Shown piece after piece: positions 20,301 through 29,342 of a stretch of 64,000 nt of DNA. The notes under the pieces were generated by a model. The model was given only the letters and a program-made list of their open reading frames with translations. It searched no databases and was not told where the DNA came from. Positions within the stretch are counted from its first letter, which is position 1, and each line of letters begins with the position of its first letter. Where the stretch lies: NCBI RefSeq assembly GCF_041740695.1, contig NZ_JBGSLK010000093.1, forward strand, positions 134,054-198,053. Direction: 5' to 3'. The position numbers and the translations under genes were made by a program. This stretch comes from Haliscomenobacter sp041740695 (lineage in GTDB: Bacteria; Bacteroidota; Bacteroidia; Chitinophagales; Saprospiraceae).

Positions 20301-23300
20301 AAATACCGGTTTTTACCAGTGCTCCAGGAGTATAAGTACCTACTGAAGGTGGTGCAATCGTACGGTTGTATAAGATATCAGTAATCGAACCCAGAGAAGC
20401 CAAGCTGGTTTGGTAGCCTACGGTGTCAAATGCACCAGTAGTACCATTTACACCACCCCAGATGAGTACGAGGTGCAGTGAGTCAACCACTTCTTCACGG
20501 GTATCCTGATCACCAAACACATCGTGATCGAACCAGGACAGGTTGCCAATTTTGGCAACAGGAATGCCGTAATCTTCCACTTCCCCTTGTGGGTAAGGAT
20601 ATCTTCCCGCATCTCCGGCCACATCGTTGAAAGGCTCATAAGCCTTCACGTATGGTGACATTGTCATGTGGAAGATATTGTTGTCGGCACCCAAACCGTT
20701 CGGGAACGCGTTGGGGAACTGCTGCGCATAGTTGGTCCAACCCAAACGGAAGCGCATGAACACTACCCCGGAGTCAAACACTGCGGTAGTCGGCACCCGG
20801 AAGGCCAGGATGGTACTGTCAACGCCGTTTGCACCCGTTGCAAGCAACACTGGGGTACGTGTATCTGGAATATCGGTGATGCTGTTGGTCGAAAACGGTA
20901 CAGCATTGGAATTCGATTGATGCGTGAACTCTACTTTTTCCGCAGGAATATCCATCACCCCGTTGCCGTTCCAGTCGATGAAGGCATCAAGGTAGGCTGG
21001 TTTGTTTAAGTATCCACCATTGGTGGTATCCTGCGAAGTATAGTTGACTTTGATGTAGGCAAATTCACCTGGGAGCAACGGAGAAAGCAGGCGTACGCCT
21101 GTTTCGTCATCCGCAGTTATACCTTTTTTGAAGGCGCCCTGGTCATCGTCATCACCACCCGCTTTGCTACCTGCATCGGCATCGGGTTTGCCATTCAATT
21201 CTCCGTCTACTCCTCTTCCGAGGTACAGACGAGGTTGGATGGCGTGCCGTGGGCCAAACTTGTTGTTGAACAAAGCGTTCATCGAATCGCGTAGGGTCAG
21301 GTAATTGGAACCTGGCAATACGGAAGCAATCGGGAGATCGCCATAATCAAATCCAGTATAACCAAAGTCACGGGTTTCATCGTACTGGTTATCCGGGAAG
21401 TTGTTCAAGGCATCTGCTGAAGGCGGTAAGTTATTGCCTCCAACCAGTCCACCTACATCGTTGCGCGGAGCATTTTCATCCAGGCACAACATCATCGGAT
21501 TGGTGATGGTGAAGGTGTCGGTGGTAATGCGGTTGTCGATCAGCAGGTCGTCGCCATTGCTATTGTCATCAATACAAGCATCATCTGATGGATCCGGATT
21601 GTTGAACGTAGCGGTCATCCCTGCTGGGTCAGACACGATGATTTGGTAAACCGGATTAGGAATACCAGAAGGATCAACGTTACCAATCAGACCACAGAAG
21701 TAGTATCGGCCATTGGCGTCAGTAGTATCGAGATAAGTATATTCGTAAAGGTCACCGGAATTAAGGATGCCATCCAAACCTGCGAATTGCAGTTTGATTG
21801 GAACATTGGCAATACCTGGCTCAAGTACATCCTGGAAGCCATCGTAATCGCGGTCTTCAAATACGGTGTTGCCTACTTTGGAGAGCGAAATGAAATAGTC
21901 TTCTACTTCACCGTAAGGAATGATGCCACCAGGAACCAGACTTGTGTCTGCTCCAGGTTGTGGGTCAGGGAAGTTGAGGTTTGGTGCCAGAATTCCGTTT
22001 GGTCCGAGGCGTGGATCAAAGCTGATGCGGAAACGCGACAAGATATTGCCATTGTTGTAAGCCACATTGGCAGGAACTTTGAAGCTCAAACGTACGGAGT
22101 CACCGGCAAATCTGAGGAAACTCATCTCTAATTTCACCGCCTGAGTATTGGCTTCCAATACAATTGGGGTGCCATTCAGGTGGGTAAAGATGATGTGTTC
22201 ATTGGCATCAATGACGCCAGCACCATTGTCGAAGTTGCCATCACCGTTCCAGTCAAACCAAGCGTGCAGATAAGCATCTGGCCCGTCGAGGTTGATCTTG
22301 GCATGATACTTCACGGTGATTTGAGCCTCATATCCAGGTACCATTGGCGTTACAAAGCGGATACCATCTTCATCATCTCCACAAACATTGGTTGAATCGT
22401 GGAATGGCCAACGGCGACCTTGTGAAGGATCGTATGGGAAGTTGGGATAGTTGCTGAAGTCGGCGATTGGATCATCACCACCGGAATCTGGGCCTGGTTT
22501 GAATTCAGCACCAGCATCCTGGTCGGGTTGTCCCAACCATTCTACATCCTGGCAATTACCCAAACGCAGGTCTGGGGTAACGATGTGTTTAGGACCTTCA
22601 GGTTTGGTGCCATTTTCGAGAGTTACGAAGTTGGTCACTGAAGGATTGTTGCCAGATTCGGCCAAATCACCCAAGTCCAGACCAATGTAACCGAAGTCGA
22701 TGCGTTGTTCAACGCGGTTATCGGGAATTTCACCAAGCGCGTTAGGATCGAGTAATTGTGGATTGCCTTGATCCAGGATACCTTCTTCGTCGGTGCCAAT
22801 TTTGTCAATGGTGAGTTTGAACATCTGGCTCTTCGATTGACGGCGATCGCCACTCACGTAATCCCATGGATTTTTAAGTGGTTTGCCGTCACTGTCTCGG
22901 TCTTCTTCAGTTACGTTTTTGATCCAATCAAAACGCGTAGGCGTCAAACCAAATGTATCGATGGCGATGACTTGATAAACCCCTTCAATCAAACCAGTGA
23001 AGCAATAAAGCCCTTTTTCATCGGTAAAGGTCTGCAAAATAGAGTCTCTGATGACGTCGGTACCACCGTCGACAAAGCTATTGTCGTTAGGGTTGGCGGC
23101 AGTATTTTGCGTAACAGAATCACAACGTCCGGTAGTACGATCAATCCCACCAAAACGCAGTACAACACGTACATTCTGGATACCCAGGTTGATTTCTTCA
23201 GCGTCTTGGAAGCCATTGTGGTTGCGGTCTTCCCAAACCAGGTTGCCCAGTTTTAAGATCGGTAGGAAGTAGTCTTCTACTTCACCGTCGGCAGCAGAAC

Positions 23301-26300
23301 CGTTCGGACTTGGTGCCTTATTGAATGTAGTATCCGTCGTAAAACGGAAGCGGAAGAACACCCTGCCCCCACCAAAAGTTGCATTGGCAGGAACGTTGAA
23401 GTTAACAACTTGTTCAGTTACGGTTGTAGTTGGACCAACCTTTACACTGTCAACATACTCCAGGATGCCATCGTTATTCCAATCCGCCCAAATATGCAGA
23501 TGTGCAGTATCCAAGGTATTGTTGGTACCCGAGAACGACAATTGTGCTACACCACCGGGTACCAATGGCCCGAGGAAAATGATGCCATCTTCATCATCTG
23601 GTATCTGATTGGTATCGTCGCCATTGGCCTTTTCCGTTGGCTGACCATCCGTTTCGGTATCGATTACTTTACCTATAAACACCAGCGGGGTAACTGGAAC
23701 CCCGTGACGAGCACCGTTGTATGCGCGCAAGGTCTGGTAATCGCCAGGACCGGTACCCGCAGTCAGATCCGGTAAGTCGCCATATTCAGCACCGCGTAGT
23801 TCCACCATAAAGTCTTCCACTTCGCCGTCGGGTGCCTGGCCGTAGGCATCCAGTGAATTACCTGTGGTGATACGGATGCGCACACCGATGGAATCGGGTT
23901 GAGGAATATTGGGAATTTTAAGTCTGAAGTCGATGTTTCCAATGAAAGCAGCAGGAACTGGTCTGGAATTGGTCTCGTTTGGACCATTGAACAACCCGTC
24001 GCCATTCCAGTCAATAAATGCGCGGATTACCCCGGCTTTATTTGGGAAATTGTTCGTAGCAGGTATACGCAGTACGATTGAATCTGAGGCAATCAACGGA
24101 TAGGGCAACAAGGTTACCGGATTCAGGAAGTTGTTGGCGCTCAGGTCTTCATCGTCAATGCCATTGTTGTCATCACCAGTAGCAGGCTGATTGTCTTGCC
24201 CTTCAGGTTCAGCATCGGGAGGTGTTGCACCGATAAAGATTGTAGGAACTGGTCCAGCACCATTGTCAATCGCATAAATTTTGTGGCTTGGTCCAGGCTG
24301 TCCACCTTCATTGTCGGTGATGTAGCGAGGTTCGGGCAAGTCGCCCCAGTCGTAGCCGACGATAGTCACCCAGGAATCTTCGACTTCACCGATGATATCG
24401 GTAGTCATACCTTGAATAGGCCCAAGTGAACTTTGAACAGCGGTAAAACCATTATTGCTTGCTCCTGTCAAACGGAAGCGAGCGGCAACTCTTTCTGGTA
24501 GTGGATTTGGGTTAGTGGGTACAATAAAAACAACATCGTAGTATCCACTAGCGCCAGGAGGAATGGTAATTGGGCCAACTTTTTGATTAGGCGAAGCATC
24601 TTCAAAAGAACCATCGTTGTTCCAATCCACAAAACCCATCAAATAAGCATCAGAAGCTGTTTTATTGGTAACAAATACCTTGAAACGAGCAGGTTTACCC
24701 CGTACTACTGAGTCGGGCTGAATCACCCCATCTTCGTCGTCGATGCCATTGATGTCATCACCAAAGGCGTTGGCCTGTGGCTGACCATCTTCTTCAGCAT
24801 CAACGGTATTGCCAATTTTTAATTTTTGGTTGATCAAGTGGCGAGGGCCACGAGTACCCAGCACGTCGAAAATCGTTTCGTAGTTGCCAGTTCCTGTACC
24901 AGCCGCAGCATCGGGAAGGTCTCCATAATCGAAACCAGCCACCCCGCGCAGCAAGAAGTCTTCTACTTCACCATCAGGTGCGGCACCGTAAGCATCAATT
25001 TCAGCAGAACTCATCCGAATTCTCACCCCAATATCACCAAAGCTGGTAATAGGAATTTGCAGCGTAAAGGTCAGGTTATGGAGTCCATTGCCTACAATTG
25101 TATCGTAACGTTCGGTATCGTTTTCAAAAACACCATTGTTGTTCCAATCTACGAACACTACTACGTTTACGTCTGTCACCAAGTTGTTGGTAACAGGGAA
25201 ACTCAGGGTAACAAAGTTTCCAGCAACGAGTGAGTCATCAGTAGCAGGGTTGGTGAACCAGGCGCGTGTGATGTCTTCATCGTCGATAGCTCCTGTAGCC
25301 ATATCCACCAGATCATCACCATTGGCCCCTGCACTTGGCTGGCCATCCAGTTCCGCATCGGGAGGTGTAGCTCCGATGAACATGGCAGGTTGCATATCCA
25401 CCATAGTTGGATCGGTATCGATATCGATCAAATCGATGCGGTGGTTTGGTCCTTCAACTGCACCCGCTTTGAGGGTAAAGAATTTAGGTTCAGCCAAATC
25501 ACCATAATCCAACAAATGGTAACAAACCCGCAATTCATGATCTTCAGATGGTGCAAAGACCATTCCATGAAATTGCAATACGGGGATATCGAAATCAGAA
25601 CCGGATAATGACAACCCGACCTGGAATTTGCCATTGGCGGCCAAACGCGATTGTACATCCGCTACCCCGGTAACACCCAGGTCAGTCCATGCTCCGGTTG
25701 CATCAGAAGAAATGGTAAAGTCGTTGTATTTATCGTTGAAAATATCATCAAAGGCAGCCTGGCTATAGCCAAGGTTGTAAGGTCCGTAATTTTTTGGATC
25801 CATCCGGGTAACGTCAAACTGGACGTCGCCAGTTGCACTAGTGACCGGATTGATGTCACAAACAACGTGGCCGGAAGTTTGTAGGGTGCGGGCGCGGTAT
25901 TCTACTTTTTCAATAACCGCATTTTTTGGAATGCCCAGTGCGGCCAGGTCAAATTGTACCCAGCCTTTCATTTCCACATTGGTGGGTGTTTTGGGCGGGG
26001 TTCCTGGGTTGCGAATGCGACCGACCACCAAACTGATGGCGCCTTCAGGGTAATGATCATTGGTGCCGGCACAAGCAGTTTCAGGGTCGTTTTTCTGATG
26101 GAAACCGCCCAAGTTGGTTGGCGCACCAATACCAGTTTCAACTACGGTTTTGAGCGGACCAAGTACATCTGGAGACAAAATTAGGTCACTTGGATTGAAC
26201 AAGCGACAAGAATTCAGGATATTGGATGGGCAACCACCAGGAACAACCAACTTGATGTTGGTATAATTTCCGGCTACCAAGTTCATGATGGTGAACTGGG

Positions 26301-29283
26301 TGGTTCCATTGTTAATGGCCACTACCGTTGGGGCCATAGCTCCAGGCAAGGTATATTCAAGTGAATAACCGTTGGCTGGAGTTCCCCAAATAATCGTAAG
26401 GGATCCATCATTGCCACCATCTGTGGTTGGATTGACCTTGGTTGCCGAAATGGTTGGTGGAGTGGTCAATGTGTAGGGTACTGCAACCATGTTGCTCAAG
26501 CACTCCGTAGCATTGTTCCTTCTGCGGACGAAAATCGTACCATTGGTTGCGGGTGGAACCGATGGCGAATAAGTGGTGCCCGTTGAAGAAAATGGAGAAG
26601 CCGCCGTAGGCAACATTGGCAGCATGGGGTTGTTGGTAAACCACTGGTATACGTGATTGACCCCAGCCGCATCTGCCAGATTGACCACAATATTTTCCCC
26701 AAAACATACCGTGAGCGGAAGGGTTGGTACCGGATCGGCAGGATTGGGTGGATCAGTCAAGGTCTGGCTGATCTCGTTGGACACGCACCCGGGGGCAAGA
26801 AGGCTGGTCACCTTGATGGCAGTGTAATTGCCCTGCTTTAAAAAATTGATATAAACAAACCCTTTGAGATCGGTGGTTACCGTATCACCGGTAGCTGGAT
26901 CACCTCCTGTAGGCCCACTATAGGTTATTTGATAGGAAGTGCTAGGCACCAATCCCCCAATGACAATGCGCCCATTGTTTTGAGTACATTTAGACGGATT
27001 CCGGATAGAGTCAGTAACGATGGAGATCATTGGTGGAATGTCGCCGATAGCGGCAATATTGCTCACCGCGTCGCACATCGGCGCTGCGGTTTGTGTTACT
27101 ACGACCTCATAACGGCAGGTGGTATTGCCGTTGGCGTAACTGATCGGAACATTCAAGGTTGTTCCGGTCTCACCTACCAGATTGGAAGTGGTCAAAATAG
27201 TAGATGCAAGACCGCTGCCAGTACCCGCATAAATTTTGGGGTTGGCACCACTGTTGTCTGCAAATACGCCAAATACGTTAGGATTCGCTGGCAAACCCAC
27301 GGTGTAGTTGGTAAAGGCAGTTCCTCCCTCATTGAGGATGGATACCCCAGCGGAAGTAGCTGCATACAAACGACCGCCGACAAAATAGAGGTCACCCACC
27401 TGCGGAGAACCCAAACCAGTGAGAATATTGGTGAAATTCAACCCACCGTTGGTTGAAACCGATACTCCGTTTTGGGTGGCTGCATATATGACTCCATCGG
27501 GAGTTACAGCTAAGGCGTTGATCTGGTTGTCGCCTAAGCCATTTGCTACCGTGTAGTTGATAAATGTTGTTGAACCATTGCGCGCGATCGACAACCCACC
27601 GTTGGTGGCGGCGTAGATGGTGCGGCTGAGGCCAGTTCCAACAACGTAAACATCGTTGACAGCATCGCTGCCCAAACCGTTGGCAACTTTCCATGTATTG
27701 CTTAAAGGCAGGAAAGTGCCTCCGCCATTACTGGAATAAGACAAACCTCCTGCAGTGGCAGCATACACTTCCGATCCTACCACAAAAGAATTGTTGACCA
27801 AATTGCTTCCCAATCCATCGGCCACTAATTTATTGGCAAAAGTAGCCGTGGTGCTCAAGTTATCGGAGATGGCCAACCCAAAAGCGGTAGAGGCGTATAT
27901 TCTTCCTCCATTTATATGAATACCCGATACAATATTATTGCCTAATCCAGAAGTTATGGTGGTGAACAACCCACCACTGTTGTCGGATACACCAACTCCT
28001 CCACCGGTACCAACAATCACTTTGGTGCCATTGGCATAGATATCAAAGACAACGGGTGTAGTCAGCCCATTGGCCACGTTGGTAAAAGGTGCTGCACACA
28101 CACTGCGCCATTGGCGGTTAGTACCGGCAATGGCGTTGGTTGAAAAGATTGCAGTACCATTCAAACAGGTCATCGTGTTGGTAGGCTGGGTGAATGGACG
28201 AATCTGGGGAATGATGTAATCTCCATAGATGCAACCTTCGAGAACCGGACTACTGGATACAATTCTGATTTTGTAACCAGTACCTCCGGGTTGTACAAAA
28301 GGTATGGTGGCCTGGATGTCGCCACTTTTGGCGCTGCTGTTGAGGGTGCCGATCACGGTACCTGGGAAATTCCCAGCAGCATCGCTCAATTGTATCGAAA
28401 AAACGTTATTTGCATTGAAATTCGGATCATCCGGACTAAACTCGTAAGTCAGAAAAAGCCCCTCGCCCTGGCAAAAGGTTGAACCGTTGGCTTTCATGGC
28501 CATCATCGGTTTTACCATGAGCCTTCCGCTGCCAATCGTAAAGAGATTGGATAAGAGAGGGGGTGTCGCCGGATTTGTCGACCTTAATCTTAATCGATAA
28601 TTGCTCCCACTTGGTACATCGGGAATGACTCCGCTTAGGTTTCCATCAAATGTTCCTTCACTGTCGATGATTTTGGGGAAACCTGGATCCAGGTTCATGC
28701 CACTGAAGTCACCATCGTTGTCACTTAACTCCAGGATGAATTGGTTCCCGCCCAGAAACGTAGTACAGTTTACGGTAAAGTCGACAGAGATATTGTCGCC
28801 GATACAATACGGCCCTAACGGGGTAGGATAAGTAACCCCAGTGACTTGAGGGGTGCGAACGGTGAAGGTGGGACTTGCGACAGAAGTAACCCCACCAGTT
28901 GTGGTTCTGACTCTAACGGTATAAGTACCCCCCGGCTGGTTAGACGGAATTTGAACCACTGTTGCCGTTCCAACATTACCAACAGGGACGGTGATAGTAT
29001 TGACCAGAGTTACACATCCCATGCCCACACTATTGCATAAGTCAACAGCAATATTGGTATGTGTAGCGGGAGTAAGATCAAAGACACCGTAGCTCACCGT
29101 TATGTTGTCACCTGGACATACAACGCCGGGGAGAACATTGGGTTGAGAAATGGTTTGCCCCAATGCCATATGAGCAAAGAACAAAGAGAATAGAAAAGAA
29201 AGGAAGACTTTAGGTGCACCGTACAAAATAGGTGCATTTGAGTTCATTCCCAGAAAATGTTCTAGGTGTACAAGTCTTTTCAT
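14341..29283 (-). CDS. Giant GEVED/SdrD-B/HYR surface protein with dockerin, cohesin-like and T9SS sorting domains
   Basis: The protein is 4,981 aa from the ATG at 29283. I chose this start over a TTG nine codons earlier because it gives MKRLVHLEHFLG, parallel to the paralog's N-terminus. Domains in order: signal segment ending near MALGQT; Ig-like repeats to about residue 370; a propeller of IYAAT-GGLSIS repeats (about 380-650); more Ig-like domains; six GEVED modules (nt 24955, 24375, 23812, 23270, 21896, 20568); three SdrD-B-like domains (WEDRNHNG, FEDRDYDG, WFDHDVFG); HYR-like segments (PPVVTCPPNTS and similar); a type I dockerin (about 4640-4715); a cohesin-like domain (IQGYQFTLNYD); and a C-terminal type A T9SS sorting domain starting NTPNPFQDE and ending KKMILLNR. 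It is therefore expected to be exported by T9SS and surface-attached. It lies 59 bp behind its upstream neighbour and is probably co-transcribed. Substrate or partner unknown. Confidence 0.95.
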   Translation of the reverse strand: MKRLVHLEHFLGMNSNAPILYGAPKVFLSFLFSLFFAHMALGQTISQPNVLPGVVCPGDNITVSYGVFDLTPATHTNIAVDLCNSVGMGCVTLVNTITVPVGNVGTATVVQIPSNQPGGTYTVRVRTTTGGVTSVASPTFTVRTPQVTGVTYPTPLGPYCIGDNISVDFTVNCTTFLGGNQFILELSDNDGDFSGMNLDPGFPKIIDSEGTFDGNLSGVIPDVPSGSNYRLRLRSTNPATPPLLSNLFTIGSGRLMVKPMMAMKANGSTFCQGEGLFLTYEFSPDDPNFNANNVFSIQLSDAAGNFPGTVIGTLNSSAKSGDIQATIPFVQPGGTGYKIRIVSSSPVLEGCIYGDYIIPQIRPFTQPTNTMTCLNGTAIFSTNAIAGTNRQWRSVCAAPFTNVANGLTTPVVFDIYANGTKVIVGTGGGVGVSDNSGGLFTTITSGLGNNIVSGIHINGGRIYASTAFGLAISDNLSTTATFANKLVADGLGSNLVNNSFVVGSEVYAATAGGLSYSSNGGGTFLPLSNTWKVANGLGSDAVNDVYVVGTGLSRTIYAATNGGLSIARNGSTTFINYTVANGLGDNQINALAVTPDGVIYAATQNGVSVSTNGGLNFTNILTGLGSPQVGDLYFVGGRLYAATSAGVSILNEGGTAFTNYTVGLPANPNVFGVFADNSGANPKIYAGTGSGLASTILTTSNLVGETGTTLNVPISYANGNTTCRYEVVVTQTAAPMCDAVSNIAAIGDIPPMISIVTDSIRNPSKCTQNNGRIVIGGLVPSTSYQITYSGPTGGDPATGDTVTTDLKGFVYINFLKQGNYTAIKVTSLLAPGCVSNEISQTLTDPPNPADPVPTLPLTVCFGENIVVNLADAAGVNHVYQWFTNNPMLPMLPTAASPFSSTGTTYSPSVPPATNGTIFVRRRNNATECLSNMVAVPYTLTTPPTISATKVNPTTDGGNDGSLTIIWGTPANGYSLEYTLPGAMAPTVVAINNGTTQFTIMNLVAGNYTNIKLVVPGGCPSNILNSCRLFNPSDLILSPDVLGPLKTVVETGIGAPTNLGGFHQKNDPETACAGTNDHYPEGAISLVVGRIRNPGTPPKTPTNVEMKGWVQFDLAALGIPKNAVIEKVEYRARTLQTSGHVVCDINPVTSATGDVQFDVTRMDPKNYGPYNLGYSQAAFDDIFNDKYNDFTISSDATGAWTDLGVTGVADVQSRLAANGKFQVGLSLSGSDFDIPVLQFHGMVFAPSEDHELRVCYHLLDYGDLAEPKFFTLKAGAVEGPNHRIDLIDIDTDPTMVDMQPAMFIGATPPDAELDGQPSAGANGDDLVDMATGAIDDEDITRAWFTNPATDDSLVAGNFVTLSFPVTNNLVTDVNVVVFVDWNNNGVFENDTERYDTIVGNGLHNLTFTLQIPITSFGDIGVRIRMSSAEIDAYGAAPDGEVEDFLLRGVAGFDYGDLPDAAAGTGTGNYETIFDVLGTRGPRHLINQKLKIGNTVDAEEDGQPQANAFGDDINGIDDEDGVIQPDSVVRGKPARFKVFVTNKTASDAYLMGFVDWNNDGSFEDASPNQKVGPITIPPGASGYYDVVFIVPTNPNPLPERVAARFRLTGASNNGFTAVQSSLGPIQGMTTDIIGEVEDSWVTIVGYDWGDLPEPRYITDNEGGQPGPSHKIYAIDNGAGPVPTIFIGATPPDAEPEGQDNQPATGDDNNGIDDEDLSANNFLNPVTLLPYPLIASDSIVLRIPATNNFPNKAGVIRAFIDWNGDGLFNGPNETNSRPVPAAFIGNIDFRLKIPNIPQPDSIGVRIRITTGNSLDAYGQAPDGEVEDFMVELRGAEYGDLPDLTAGTGPGDYQTLRAYNGARHGVPVTPLVFIGKVIDTETDGQPTEKANGDDTNQIPDDEDGIIFLGPLVPGGVAQLSFSGTNNTLDTAHLHIWADWNNDGILEYVDSVKVGPTTTVTEQVVNFNVPANATFGGGRVFFRFRFTTDTTFNKAPSPNGSAADGEVEDYFLPILKLGNLVWEDRNHNGFQDAEEINLGIQNVRVVLRFGGIDRTTGRCDSVTQNTAANPNDNSFVDGGTDVIRDSILQTFTDEKGLYCFTGLIEGVYQVIAIDTFGLTPTRFDWIKNVTEEDRDSDGKPLKNPWDYVSGDRRQSKSQMFKLTIDKIGTDEEGILDQGNPQLLDPNALGEIPDNRVEQRIDFGYIGLDLGDLAESGNNPSVTNFVTLENGTKPEGPKHIVTPDLRLGNCQDVEWLGQPDQDAGAEFKPGPDSGGDDPIADFSNYPNFPYDPSQGRRWPFHDSTNVCGDDEDGIRFVTPMVPGYEAQITVKYHAKINLDGPDAYLHAWFDWNGDGNFDNGAGVIDANEHIIFTHLNGTPIVLEANTQAVKLEMSFLRFAGDSVRLSFKVPANVAYNNGNILSRFRISFDPRLGPNGILAPNLNFPDPQPGADTSLVPGGIIPYGEVEDYFISLSKVGNTVFEDRDYDGFQDVLEPGIANVPIKLQFAGLDGILNSGDLYEYTYLDTTDANGRYYFCGLIGNVDPSGIPNPVYQIIVSDPAGMTATFNNPDPSDDACIDDNSNGDDLLIDNRITTDTFTITNPMMLCLDENAPRNDVGGLVGGNNLPPSADALNNFPDNQYDETRDFGYTGFDYGDLPIASVLPGSNYLTLRDSMNALFNNKFGPRHAIQPRLYLGRGVDGELNGKPDADAGSKAGGDDDDQGAFKKGITADDETGVRLLSPLLPGEFAYIKVNYTSQDTTNGGYLNKPAYLDAFIDWNGNGVMDIPAEKVEFTHQSNSNAVPFSTNSITDIPDTRTPVLLATGANGVDSTILAFRVPTTAVFDSGVVFMRFRLGWTNYAQQFPNAFPNGLGADNNIFHMTMSPYVKAYEPFNDVAGDAGRYPYPQGEVEDYGIPVAKIGNLSWFDHDVFGDQDTREEVVDSLHLVLIWGGVNGTTGAFDTVGYQTSLASLGSITDILYNRTIAPPSVGTYTPGALVKTGISPAADSGLYSFRGLIPGIYYVLPMKYFATDSASFVNAWPKHRVVTLQDNPGVSDGQDSDGRTSGVGGTSRGPGAFVKITDGNARQPEVCVNDRPLFAAPNPINDAREGGSGAELRANDAIENGKRDADDNANPFTPAFFPDNQWDKTVDIGWVDEPNVEASMDIVGVNFPTSQICGNFNVITHLCVKNPQEVPLDSFQMFFNLLDAYGPALYTASKPIVTIVDSAFVTNLPHQKIRKSSLVNFKTAVNAKPKDLLVVNPNYNGTTDTKLLVPTSENANFLLRGDSILCVQIEFEIDPTKDGAYPWMLSASVTARAIGFDKSNGNKRPLTDFRFFHPRFGKSIVVFDSTDEYDDPMPMAGLTYPDGGDGILFEGMVADRGLKGDYQLPYVSPNVTGRDKYEDEDDKAIMNDSCWIKTKWNSGYKEFEIALDANCEAVVNADLLVPNFKKICGFDKYPMGSYYRVIIQDKWTEETLWASVDRVPFDVKKYRDRTLIYKVRSVANHCNIIWGPIIFVDKIPPVVTCPPNTSRKLNSKNKIVGTYTFVCSDVDSIYNVTKSWKDSLYAYYTGVATATDACGDPRLENVKDEIEYFADCNASAAQGYIYAQIRRTFSFIDLMGNKANCSQLINIYRPVIKLPLCKIEVPNDKAKGDNLILPADLAGKKYNIAESVPYYINGAGKKVYLTGKDYCGFAFNYTDEVSFSTGQGLCGKKIIRTWSIFDWCYGTGTAYPNYLMQPETNNGCYAESVWNGDRYTWQQTIIVGDSERPIITALDVDKDGKVGAYTGAPQANPKTATATYDPDDVLEFSTGPMDCTGGFIFNRSSFNVIEQSDWCYEIRVVERVAILDLDERPTGVFVLKTDPGVKVTGDCAKGYTVSGVPILGDWFVEVRVYDACYQDSVVWIPVRIVDKISPVMKCDDKLNITLDNQGNGFVAAKDLDEGSWDNCKLMWVKVRRPVSDACIATMLKFPRVVDANKNGKLDPYDPSKGLLDLNNNGKADDYDYIDLNSNGTPQIEEYFTIGEYFTKNPPAAGNGLGMIMTPLMDTVPFFCCDGSALMVELWGQDKFGNRNFCWNNIQVDDKTPIQCLAPWEVSIYCTDKSIGIIDDKVLSAKVFGDVIINSGAVCVQADTAYSTVKRLKCGAGTIERIWVLTKQTAHGPITTTCRQIIRVLPVREYNICFPKDVDQRDCKVPVIDTAFVKELGCDILAVNVSDKRYDASDDECYKIFRTYTVIDWCAYDDRCGDPMTEGSVYVVDRAYNGYGKTPIYVLVRDKNQDQREEFYLSLNETPEEGSLGDGKVATGNDEAFVPPFCEQAFQDNPYGLPVGEFYHSFMYTQIIKVYDEVKPVVTGDPAKFCIREGGDCLANIKMVVTGTDNCTNEVTLETQYLMIAPFQTLNTGSMILYATPRWSTKALGNGQFEINVSNLPQGKHDLIVVVRDECGNLSDATRIPFTVEDCKAPAPICINGLSTELMPDGAGAGMMTVWASDFVASKIYDCNGQGTETNAAGAKLVTKYSINRVGSPVVEAQTSLPLNCADAGKNILVELHAWDNAGNHDFCVTFIEVQDNRKVCGGSGNVDLGSISGLITTDEAEPVLGVQVDLSGAATMKYNTPAVGTFTFNQLVKGSDFSVSAQMDKDHLNGVSTFDLVLIQKHILGVKPLEGPYRMIAADVNNSKSISTLDMIQIRKLILQLDTKFNNVPSWKFVDATYKFPDAQNPFTAEYPEVVNVNDLAGNVKADFIAVKMGDVNGNAATTTGLAATEIRSDRTMLLNTEEVAMKANAQYNIAIRAKDLQNIQGYQFTLNYDLNAVELEGIEYGVAKADNFGIFKDKGMITTSWNLSSGLNAAGNEVLFTLKLKAKVGVKLSEVLNISSRLTTAEAYDKQNEAIGVKLSFGADVTQDFAVLRQNTPNPFQDETLIGFYLPKAAKGTLTIRDTKGSLVYRLEGNYVKGENKVILKQADLRASGVLYYTLETADFTDTKKMILLNR

Positions 29284-29342
29284 GAGATAAAAGTTATGAT
29301 TAGGTCGCATAAGTCAATTTCTTTGGTATGTTTAAAAGCCAA

